Source of the DNA: an uncultured Caulobacteraceae bacterium
GTDB taxonomy: Bacteria; Pseudomonadota; Alphaproteobacteria; Caulobacterales; Caulobacteraceae
Direction of reading: 5' to 3'
Length of the DNA: 5,919 nucleotides
NCBI GenBank assembly: GCA_937910255.1
Contig: CALEOQ010000396.1
Location: 1-5,919 of the forward strand
A program made the translations under genes and the position numbers. Shown here piece by piece: positions 1-5,154 of this stretch. The notes below the pieces were generated by a model. The model had not been told where the DNA came from. It ran no database searches and saw only the letters and a program-made list of their open reading frames with translations. Position 1 is the first letter of the stretch. Each line of letters starts with the position of its first letter.

Positions 1-24
1 GGTGTTGTTTTTTGTTTTTGTTTT
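1..24. other. Poly-T run-off before the P7 adapter (artefact)
   Basis: This is an impure T tract broken by single Gs, ending exactly where the P7 adapter begins. Read on the other strand it is poly-A following the end of an adapter, which is what a short-read instrument emits after running past the end of the library molecule. The right end of the window shows the same arrangement. It is not genomic sequence. Confidence 0.9.
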
Positions 25-87
25 CAAGCAGAAGACGGCATACGAGATAAGACGTGACTGGAGTTCATACGTGTGCTCTTCCGATCT
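25..87 (+). other. Illumina P7 / index / read-2 adapter (artefact)
   Basis: Positions 25-48 are the P7 flow-cell sequence, beginning CAAGCAGAAGACGGCATACG. Positions 49-53 (AAGAC) sit where the index barcode belongs but are only five bases, one short of the usual six, so a base was probably lost. Positions 54-87 are the TruSeq read-2 primer site, ending GCTCTTCCGATCT, with one mismatch at 68 (T where the adapter has G). The match is long enough that chance or biological origin can be excluded. Confidence 0.98.
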
Positions 88-88
88 G

Positions 89-301
89 CGTTTTATCAGT
101 GTGATCATGTCGGATGGCAAGAAGAGCACCGCTGAATCAATTATCTACGGCGCTTTCGGCGAGATTGAGCAGAGGATGAGAAGTGGCCCGCTGTCTATGT
201 TTCGCCGGGCGCTTGAGAAGATTCGACCCCGGGTGGAAGTGAAGTCGCGCAGGGTGGGTGGGGCGACCTACCAGGTCCCAGTCGAGATCTCTCCCAATCG
301 G
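89..301 (+). pseudogene. rpsG: Internal fragment of ribosomal protein S7 (library insert, not in genomic context)
   Basis: The 71 codons align with the conserved part of small-subunit ribosomal protein S7, roughly E. coli residues 25-95. Recognisable blocks are SDGKKSTAESIIYGA, then RRALEKIRPRVEVKSRRVG and GGATYQVPVEI, the rRNA-binding core of the family. S7 nucleates assembly of the 30S head on 16S rRNA. There is no start, no RBS and no natural stop: the frame begins at the adapter edge and ends in adapter sequence (the TGA at 302-304 is adapter). Base composition is clearly less GC-rich than the core of the window. The neighbours expected around rpsG (rpsL, fusA, tuf) are absent. I infer a short library insert from another organism or locus that the assembler attached here. 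Confidence 0.88.
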
Positions 302-448
302 TGATCGGAAGAGCGCGGGGGGGGGAAGCAGGGGAAGGGGGCAAGAGGGGGGGACAATCGGAGAGAGGAGGCGGAGGGAGGAGAGGAGGGGTTTGTGATG
401 GAAGGGGACGGGGACAAAGGAGAGATAAAAGATTGGCCAAAAGGAGGC
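302..448 (+). other. P5-side adapter start dissolving into G/A-rich noise (artefact)
   Basis: Positions 303-315 match GATCGGAAGAGCG, the common start of the TruSeq read-1 adapter complement. Position 302 would be the adapter's first A, read as T. The next ~25 bases still follow the adapter loosely if T and A calls are allowed to become G. The stretch then becomes almost pure G and A with long G runs. This looks like read-through into the opposite adapter with falling base quality. The frames open across it encode only Gly/Arg-rich or Pro/Ser-rich low-complexity protein. I see no gene, repeat or regulatory site. Confidence 0.85.
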
Positions 449-814
449 TGTTCCGAGATGGAGGGAAAGGAGACCGACATTGCCATTTTGAGGGAGATGA
501 GAGGGAAGGATTAAGAGCTTCGCTTTACCCGGAGAAATGACACCCGGGCAATTGGGCCCGACTAACCGACTTTCTGTGCCTTGCAGATATTTATAGACAT
601 CCACCATATCGCTGACGGGAATTCCCTCGGTGATGCAAATGATCAACTCAATACCGGCATCCGCCGCCTCTAAAATCGCATCGGCGGCAAAGGGAGGGGG
701 AACAAAGATCATGGTCGTATTCGCCTTGGTTTTGACTACTGCGTCTCGCACGGTATTGAAGACGGGTACGTTTCCCAAAACTTTTTGTCCACCTTTACCC
801 CCTAAGGTTGGGTG
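449..814 (-). pseudogene. sucD: Internal fragment of succinyl-CoA ligase alpha subunit, decaying in quality
   Basis: On the minus strand the frame reads GGKGGQKVLGNVPVFNTV, then MIFVPPPFAADAILEAADAG, IELIICITEGIP and RLVGPNCPGVISPGKAK. These are the CoA-binding and ligase core of SucD, the subunit that makes succinyl-CoA/succinate plus NTP in the TCA cycle, corresponding to about E. coli residues 40-150. Both ends are missing; the phosphohistidine region is not included. Toward 449 the match degrades: NVGLLSLHLGT stands where the family has an NVG-VSRSGT-like block, and beyond that nothing is recognisable. Decay in one direction is what a low-quality read tail does, not what a decaying gene does. 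GC content is near 50%, unlike the core. The high-coordinate edge of homology is about 802-814. Confidence 0.85.
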
Positions 815-842
815 ACGTCGGTTCGTCGCACTGGGAGGCGCC
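815..842 (+). other. Chimeric junction and RBS upstream of the tandem TetR gene
   Basis: SucD similarity stops by about 803-814, and GC-rich sequence like the rest of the core begins here. The last bases before the ATG carry GGGAGG (833-838), a ribosome-binding site, only four bases from the start codon. The native promoter of the regulator is not in this window, because whatever lies left of the junction belongs to other molecules. Confidence 0.6.
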
Positions 843-2075
843 ATGACTGTCGCGACCCGCCCCACCACCCGCGCCCGCTACGCGGCCCGGCGTGACGCCA
901 TCCTTGCGGCCGCCTGCAAGGTGTTCATCGACCAGGGCGTCGCGGGCTTCACCCTGGCGGCCGTGGCCAAGCGGATGGACCTGCATCCGGTCAGCCTGAC
1001 CTACTATTTCAAGCGCAAGGAAGATCTGGCGGCCGAATGCATGCGGCTGACCCTGTCGCGCTTCAACGCCATGCTGGAGATCGCCGAGCAGGAGGCGACG
1101 CCGCAGAACCGCTTGCGCGCCTTCGTCGGCGCCTATTTCGAAACCCGTCGGGGGATCATTCTGGGCGAGGCGCCGCGGCTGCTGCCCTTTGGCGAGATCA
1201 GCTATATCGCCGCCCCTGAGGATGACGAGCTGGTGGAGGCCTATCGCGCCCTGCGCCAGCGGCTGGCCCGTCTGCTGCGCCCCACCGACGCGCCCTGGCT
1301 GACCGGGCCGCGGCGCTACATGCTGGCCCACCTGATCCTCGACCAGCTCTGCTGGTCCGACACCTGGATCGCGGGCTATGACATCAGCGACTTTGGCCGC
1401 ATCGCCGAGCGGGTGGCCGATGTGATGATCAACGGCCTAGCCGCGCCGGGTCAGGACCGGCCAGATCGCCCGCTGCTGGAGCTTGGCGCGCCGCCGGCGC
1501 TGAACGACGAAGTCACCCGCGAGCGGTTTCTGGTGGCGGCCACCGAGATCATCAACCGCGAAGGCTATCGCGGGGCCTCGGTCGACAAGATTTCGGCCTT
1601 TCTCAACGTCACCAAGGGTTCGTTCTACCACCACAACACCGACAAGGATGAGCTGGCCAAGGCCTGTTTCGAGCGCACCTTCGACTTGATCGACGAGGCC
1701 CGGACCCGGGGCGGCGCCGAGGCCACGGGCTGGCTGCGTCTGTGGCTGATCTCGGCCTCGCTGACCGCCCACCAGACCAGCGGCGAGCGGGGCCGCATGC
1801 TGCGCCACTTCGCCCTGTCGGCCATGCCCGGCGAGCTCCGCCGTTCGATCTCAGGCCGGTTCCAGCAGATCGCCAACGCGTTTGCCGGCGTCATCAGCGA
1901 CGGGATCGCCGATGGGTCGATCCGTCCGGTCGACCCCCTGCTCAGCGCCCATCTGGTGATGGCCATGTTCAATTCGGTGCTGCTGCTGGAGCACTGGGGC
2001 GAGGACGCCACGGTCGATACGGTGATGGCCGCCTATGTGCGCCCGGCCCTGCTGGGCTTCTTCACCGCCGAATAG
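843..2075 (+). CDS. Tandem TetR/AcrR-family transcriptional regulator (two TetR DNA-binding domains)
   Basis: At 410 residues this is about twice the usual TetR length (~200). It contains two complete units. The first has a TetR_N domain at about residues 17-63, with the helix-turn-helix ending in the family signature LTYYFKRKEDL. It is followed by a helical ligand/dimer domain to about residue 200. A Pro-rich linker (about 202-220) leads to the second TetR_N domain at about 225-272, with the signature GSFYHHNTDKDEL, and a second helical domain to residue 410. TetR proteins normally dimerise and leave DNA on ligand binding; a fused pair could act as a built-in pseudo-dimer (inference). The ATG at 843 is supported by GGGAGG just upstream, and the frame is open throughout, so the fusion is not a sequencing slip. 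It ends at a strong terminator and converges on the alcohol dehydrogenase. Ligand and targets are unknown. Confidence 0.93.
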   Translation: MTVATRPTTRARYAARRDAILAAACKVFIDQGVAGFTLAAVAKRMDLHPVSLTYYFKRKEDLAAECMRLTLSRFNAMLEIAEQEATPQNRLRAFVGAYFETRRGIILGEAPRLLPFGEISYIAAPEDDELVEAYRALRQRLARLLRPTDAPWLTGPRRYMLAHLILDQLCWSDTWIAGYDISDFGRIAERVADVMINGLAAPGQDRPDRPLLELGAPPALNDEVTRERFLVAATEIINREGYRGASVDKISAFLNVTKGSFYHHNTDKDELAKACFERTFDLIDEARTRGGAEATGWLRLWLISASLTAHQTSGERGRMLRHFALSAMPGELRRSISGRFQQIANAFAGVISDGIADGSIRPVDPLLSAHLVMAMFNSVLLLEHWGEDATVDTVMAAYVRPALLGFFTAE

Positions 2076-2127
2076 GACGGGGCGCCGAAGAGGTCGTGGC
2101 CCGCCGCCCATAGGAAACGCCCATAAG

Positions 2128-2158
2128 AAAAGGGGCGGCCTTACGCCGCCCCTTTTTT
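2128..2158 (+). terminator. Rho-independent terminator after the TetR gene
   Basis: GGGGCGGC (2132-2139) pairs perfectly with GCCGCCCC (2145-2152) around a five-base loop, followed by six Ts (2153-2158). The As at 2128-2131 can extend the stem by pairing with the first Ts. The A tract on the left also gives a U-tract on the other strand, so it could stop transcripts from both directions. It lies about 50 bases after the stop codon. Confidence 0.92.
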
Positions 2159-2292
2159 GACGCCCCCAGAATCGTCGCCGGCGAACGCTCGCCGCGGCCG
2201 ATCTCCCCCCTGGGAACATCGTTGACCGAACCTCAGTTCGCAGACTGTCATAGCCTAGCTTTCGAGCAAGGCCACACGCCTAATGGGGGAAT

Positions 2293-2317
2293 GGCGGACG
2301 CCTCGGGAGCGTCCGCC
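2293..2317 (-). terminator. Likely terminator hairpin of the alcohol dehydrogenase gene
   Basis: A perfect nine-base inverted repeat, GGCGGACGC (2293-2301) and GCGTCCGCC (2309-2317), closes on a seven-base loop. It begins 17 bases beyond the dehydrogenase stop codon on the minus strand. What follows the stem on that strand is C-rich (ATTCCCCCATTA) rather than a clean T run, so it may act as a weak or Rho-assisted terminator or a 3' end stabiliser. Confidence 0.6.
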
Positions 2318-2334
2318 TGCCCTCAGGGGTGCGC

Positions 2335-3420
2335 CTAGGCGTCGAAGACGATGACGGAGCGGGCGATTTCGCCGCGCTTCATTTCGTCAAAGGCCTCGTT
2401 GACCTGGTCGAGCCGCAGGCGGCGCGAGACCAGATCATCGAGCTTCAGCTTGCCGGACATGTAGAAGTCCACCAGGCGGGGCATGTCGACCGGGAAGCGG
2501 TTGGAGCCCATCATCGAGCCCTGGATGCGCTTCTCGCCCAGGAAGGCCGCGCCCATCAGGCTGATGGTCTGGCCCACCGGGATCATGCCGATGATGTTGG
2601 CCGTGCCGCCCCGGCGCAGCATGTTGAAGGCCTGCTCGGCGGTCTTGGCCAGGCCGATGGCTTCGAAGGCGTGGTGAACGCCGCCCTTGGTCATCTCGAT
2701 GACCGTCTTCACGGCGTCGCCGTCGGCGGCGCAGATGAAGTCGGTGGCGCCGAAGGCCTTGGCCAGGCTTTCCTTACCCGGCACCATGTCGATGGCGATG
2801 ATGCGGCCGGCCCCGGCGATGGCCGCGCCGTTGATGGCCGACAGGCCCACGCCGCCGCAGCCGATGATCGCCACGGTTTCGCCCGGACGGACGTTGGAGG
2901 TGTGGATCACCGCGCCGACGCCGGTGGTCACCGAACAGCCGATGAGCGCAGCCCGGTCGAACGGCATGTCCTTGCGGATGGCCACGCAGGCATGCTCGTG
3001 GATCAGCATCTGCTCGGCGAAGGACGACAGGTTGAGGAATTGCGGCAGGCCCTTGCCGTTCTGCAGCAGGCGCGGCTCCTCATCCTTTTCACGCTTCGTG
3101 TCGGGGGAGACGCACAGGCTCATATGGCCGGTGAGGCAATGCTCGCAGTGGCCGCAATAGGCCGAGAGGCAGGTGATGACGTGGTCGCCCGGCTTCACAG
3201 TGCGGACCTCCGAACCCACCTGCTCGACGATGCCGGCGCTCTCGTGGCCCAGCACGGCGGGCAGCGGGTGAGGATAGGAGCCTTCGATGAAGTGCAGGTC
3301 GGAATGGCAGACGCCGGCGGCCATGGTGCGAATCAGCACCTCGTGCGGGCCGGGCTTGTTGATCTGGACGTCTTCGATCTGAAGCGGCTTGCCCACTTCG
3401 CGCAGAACGGCGGCCTTCAT
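2335..3420 (-). CDS. Zinc-dependent alcohol dehydrogenase (medium-chain, class III-like), NAD-type
   Basis: This cytosolic medium-chain dehydrogenase of 361 residues interconverts an alcohol and an aldehyde; the substrate cannot be told from sequence. In numbering from the chosen start, catalytic zinc ligands are Cys38 (in GVCHSD), His59 with Glu60 (GHE) and Cys162 (GCSVTTG). Structural zinc ligands are Cys89, Cys92, Cys95 and Cys103 (CGHCEHC...C). The Rossmann motif GCGGVG is at 187-192, with Asp211 ending the second strand, which favours NAD over NADP. The sequence resembles class III and NDMA-dependent-like ADHs; there is no glutathione-specific marker I can point to. Start choice: ATG at 3420 gives the family's usual MKAAVL and has GGGGAAG six bases upstream. 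An in-frame ATG at 3435 would add MGKHD but has no RBS and abuts a GC-rich hairpin. A promoter candidate lies upstream and a hairpin terminator downstream, so it looks monocistronic. Confidence 0.95.
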   Translation of the reverse strand: MKAAVLREVGKPLQIEDVQINKPGPHEVLIRTMAAGVCHSDLHFIEGSYPHPLPAVLGHESAGIVEQVGSEVRTVKPGDHVITCLSAYCGHCEHCLTGHMSLCVSPDTKREKDEEPRLLQNGKGLPQFLNLSSFAEQMLIHEHACVAIRKDMPFDRAALIGCSVTTGVGAVIHTSNVRPGETVAIIGCGGVGLSAINGAAIAGAGRIIAIDMVPGKESLAKAFGATDFICAADGDAVKTVIEMTKGGVHHAFEAIGLAKTAEQAFNMLRRGGTANIIGMIPVGQTISLMGAAFLGEKRIQGSMMGSNRFPVDMPRLVDFYMSGKLKLDDLVSRRLRLDQVNEAFDEMKRGEIARSVIVFDA

Positions 3421-3440
3421 GTCGTGCTTCCCCATTGGAG

Positions 3441-3457
3441 GGCCCGCTGATCGGGCC
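3441..3457 (-). promoter_or_regulatory. GC-rich hairpin in the alcohol dehydrogenase leader
   Basis: GGCCCG (3441-3446) and CGGGCC (3452-3457) are perfect complements around a five-base loop. They sit just upstream of the in-frame ATG at 3435 and about 20 bases from the preferred start at 3420. It could be an operator dyad or an mRNA structure that blocks the upper start. Short GC-rich dyads are common in this composition, so function is unproven. Confidence 0.4.
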
Positions 3458-3499
3458 GGTTATGAGGAGGCCGCAACATCCAGCCTCCCTTCAGGAAGA

Positions 3500-3528
3500 C
3501 TTATCGCCGTTCATCTCGCAGGGGCCAA
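3500..3528 (-). promoter_or_regulatory. Candidate sigma-70-type promoter for the alcohol dehydrogenase
   Basis: On the minus strand TTGGCC (3523-3528) and GATAAG (3500-3505) are separated by exactly 17 bases. Each matches the sigma-70 consensus hexamer at four of six positions. Transcription would start near 3493, giving a leader of about 70 bases that includes the GC-rich hairpin. It is the best candidate I found in the gap between the two genes, judged by eye only. Confidence 0.42.
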
Positions 3529-3573
3529 GTCCCTTTCCCCGTAACGGGCGCCGGCCCATGGGTCGGAACAACA

Positions 3574-3594
3574 CCCTGGCGCCGCGCGCCAGGG
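3574..3594 (-). terminator. Terminator hairpin after the exported PRC-like protein gene
   Basis: CCCTGGCGC (3574-3582) and GCGCCAGGG (3586-3594) form a perfect nine-base stem with a three-base loop, 24 bases beyond the stop codon on the minus strand. On that strand it is followed by TGTTGTTCC, a broken T-rich stretch. This plausibly ends the ubiG-hydrolase-exported protein transcript before the dehydrogenase promoter. Confidence 0.68.
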
Positions 3595-3618
3595 GGTCGC
3601 CCACGGACGAGCGGCCGA

Positions 3619-4032
3619 TCAGCGAACGTCGACCCAGATCTCATCCCGGCCGAGGGTGGTGACAGCCCCCTCCGCGCTGACATTGATCGAGCTGGCCGGC
3701 ACCTCGACGGACTTGCCGTCCCAGCCCAGCTGGATCATCGCGGCCATGCTGTCGGAGCCAGGATCGATTTCCTGCACCGTACCGACGACGGCGCCTTGGG
3801 GATCACGAACTTCGGCGCCGATGCTGAGCCCCTCGACGGTGGCCGCCGCCATCATGCCGGCATTGGCCGCCGCGGTGGCCTCAATGTCGCCGGCGGGGGC
3901 CGGCGCAGTCATGATGCCGCCGGTGGAGGTGATTTCGCCGTTCACGGGCGGGCCGGGGCGGGCGACGCCCTGGGCGAGCGCCGGTCCGGCGGCAAGGCCG
4001 ATAAGGGCGGCCGGGATAAGCAAGGTTTTCAT
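3619..4032 (-). CDS. Small exported protein with a PRC-barrel-like C-terminal domain, function unknown
   Basis: The product has 137 residues. Residues 1-20 are a Sec signal peptide: Met-Lys, a hydrophobic core, then PALA followed by Gln21, a textbook signal peptidase I site. Residues 21-65 are Ala/Gly/Pro-rich and probably disordered. Residues about 69-137 (LSIGAEVRDPQGAVVGTVQEID, then KSVEVPASSI and a terminal IWVDVR) look like a small beta-barrel of the PRC-barrel type: a conserved 'V-D-G-VG-V' turn, then strands with a VPAS-like segment. I call this from pattern alone. The mature protein would be periplasmic, acidic and lack cysteine. The ATG is preceded by GGAG with seven bases spacing. 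It starts 48 bp after the hydrolase stop and is followed by a terminator. PRC-barrels are known as adaptor domains in other proteins; I do not assign a role here. Confidence 0.82.
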   Translation of the reverse strand: MKTLLIPAALIGLAAGPALAQGVARPGPPVNGEITSTGGIMTAPAPAGDIEATAAANAGMMAAATVEGLSIGAEVRDPQGAVVGTVQEIDPGSDSMAAMIQLGWDGKSVEVPASSINVSAEGAVTTLGRDEIWVDVR

Positions 4033-4080
4033 GGGTCAGTCTCCAGATGAGTCCCCGACCCGGGATCAACCGCAGCCAGC

Positions 4081-5061
4081 CTATCCGGTTCCGCCCGCGT
4101 TAACCCTCACCGGCTCGCCCCCCAAGTTGGTGGCCCGCGCCGGAATGATCGAGGCCCACAGACGCCCCAGGTCCGGAAGGGTGACCTCGGGCAGGCGGAG
4201 GCCTTCCGGCAGGAGCGGACGCCGCCGCGGCAGGCATTCCTCCAGGGTCGCCAGGAGCGCCTCGGGAGGGCCGTCATTGATGAAGTGGTCGGCGCCCGCG
4301 ACGGTGGCCAGACGCATGGGTCGCCGCGAGCGGGTCTCGGCCACCAGCCGTTCGGCCGCGTCCAGGGGGGCGAAGTCGTCCTTGTCGCCGTGGATCACGT
4401 GGATCGGCAGGTTGAGGCGGCGCAGGGCGTCGCGCACCGGCGCCAGGCGCTCGGGCTGGCCGCTCACCTCAAGCACCGCATGACGCAGGTCCCGCGGGAT
4501 CAGGGCCATGGCCTTGGCGCCGGCGTCCAGCAGCCAGCGGGCCGTGGGGCCGGGTTCGCCATAATAGCCCGACAGCAACACGAGGCTCTTCAGCCGGCGC
4601 GAGCCCCGCCGCGCCATCAGGGTGGCGATGGCCGCCCCATAGGATTGGCCGACCAGGAGAATCTTCTGACCCGGCGCCGCTTTCAGTAACGGCGAAAGGG
4701 CCAGGGCCTGGACCTCCAGGTCCGGCACATGGTCGGCGGGTTCTGACGCGCCAAAGCCTGGCCGGTCGACGACGATCATCTCGCGGTCCTGCGGCAGGGC
4801 GGCCAGCACCGGCGCCCAATACTCCGCCCATGACGGTGATCCCGTCACGACCACGATCTTCCACGGCGCGGGCGTGTCCCGCGGCGTCTCGAGGGCGGAA
4901 ATCCGCCAGCCCAGGTCGCCGCCGGCGGTGAAGCTTGTCCGCCGCACCACGTGTTCGGGATAATCCTCGGTGGTGGGAACGTGCTCGGTGCGCCCGAGAA
5001 CGGTTGAGGTCAGGCAGGCGAGGCCCACGCCCACCACGCCCTTCGGTCGCTTGCGCGCCAC
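4081..5061 (-). CDS. Alpha/beta-hydrolase fold protein with N-terminal hydrophobic segment
   Basis: A 326-residue alpha/beta hydrolase with the full catalytic set: nucleophile Ser140 in GQSYG, acid probably Asp228 in GDKDDFAP, and His259 in GADHFIND. The conserved DRPGFGASE loop at 99-107 follows the first strands. The TGSPSW segment near 73-78 occupies the oxyanion-hole position, where many relatives have HG. Residues 1-7 are basic and about 8-22 hydrophobic, so the enzyme may be exported or membrane-anchored; Cys16 sits in a poor lipobox. Substrate (ester, lactone or other) is not predictable. The start is GTG at 5061, supported by AAGGAAG six bases upstream. The C-terminal 50 residues are Pro/Arg-rich. 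It lies 93 bp after ubiG in the same direction; that gap holds paired inverted repeats, so expression could be coupled or separately controlled. Confidence 0.93.
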   Translation of the reverse strand: MARKRPKGVVGVGLACLTSTVLGRTEHVPTTEDYPEHVVRRTSFTAGGDLGWRISALETPRDTPAPWKIVVVTGSPSWAEYWAPVLAALPQDREMIVVDRPGFGASEPADHVPDLEVQALALSPLLKAAPGQKILLVGQSYGAAIATLMARRGSRRLKSLVLLSGYYGEPGPTARWLLDAGAKAMALIPRDLRHAVLEVSGQPERLAPVRDALRRLNLPIHVIHGDKDDFAPLDAAERLVAETRSRRPMRLATVAGADHFINDGPPEALLATLEECLPRRRPLLPEGLRLPEVTLPDLGRLWASIIPARATNLGGEPVRVNAGGTG

Positions 5062-5066
5062 GCTTA

Positions 5067-5073
5067 TCTTCCT
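5067..5073 (-). promoter_or_regulatory. Ribosome-binding site fixing the GTG start of the hydrolase
   Basis: On the minus strand an AAGGAAG-like purine run lies about six bases before the GTG at 5061. No in-frame ATG with a comparable site lies nearby, so this supports the GTG as the true start. Confidence 0.6.
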
Positions 5074-5083
5074 TCAGTCCAGT

Positions 5084-5133
5084 CCATGTCGGTTGTGAAA
5101 ACGCTCCAGCTTTGAGTCGGTTCGCCGACATGG
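5084..5133 (-). promoter_or_regulatory. Overlapping inverted repeats in the ubiG-hydrolase gap
   Basis: CCATGTCGG (5084-5092) and CCGACATGG (5125-5133) are perfect nine-base complements with 32 bases between. Inside, GTCGG (5116-5120) pairs with CCGAC (5125-5129) around TTCG (5121-5124). Both stems need 5125-5129, so only one can form at a time. GTCGGTT also occurs twice directly, at 5088 and 5116. On the minus-strand transcript the set lies just before the hydrolase RBS. Options are an alternative-structure leader, an operator with repeated half-sites, or chance. Confidence 0.4.
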
Positions 5134-5154
5134 GGAATTGTCATGGGAGCGGCG

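Noticed and set aside
301..540. A Gly/Arg-rich plus-strand frame resembling an RGG-type protein
   Set aside because: It is translated low-quality G/A noise following an adapter, in part antisense of the sucD fragment; there is no RBS.
88..840. rpsG and sucD fragments as evidence of gene transfer or a mobile element
   Set aside because: They are bounded by adapter sequence and noise; no transposase, terminal repeats or target duplication is present.
137..868. A 243-codon minus-strand frame spanning the sucD fragment
   Set aside because: It joins antisense of the regulator start, a sucD piece, G/A noise and antisense of rpsG. Only the middle is a real protein fragment.
2222..2251. A TTGACC ... 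TGTCAT promoter-like pair, with a CGAAC/GTTCG dyad at 2227-2240
   Set aside because: It points into the back of the dehydrogenase with no plus-strand gene downstream; an 18-base spacer and 4/6 match at -10 are within chance. A five-base dyad is too short to call an operator.
2329..3450. A 373-codon plus-strand open frame opposite the alcohol dehydrogenase
   Set aside because: It mirrors the dehydrogenase codons; the product is His/Asp/Gly-rich with no family features, and long antisense frames are normal in high-GC genes. The minus-strand frame has all zinc ligands and the Rossmann motif.
3656..4483. A 275-codon plus-strand frame across the exported protein and hydrolase genes
   Set aside because: Antisense shadow of two well-supported minus-strand genes; Ser/Arg/Pro-rich with no recognisable domain.
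5014..5016. Lipobox cysteine (Cys16) in the hydrolase N-terminus
   Set aside because: The preceding residues (Val-Gly-Leu-Ala) do not fit the usual Leu-Ala/Ser-Gly/Ala spacing, so a lipoprotein call is not supported; a membrane anchor or signal remains possible.
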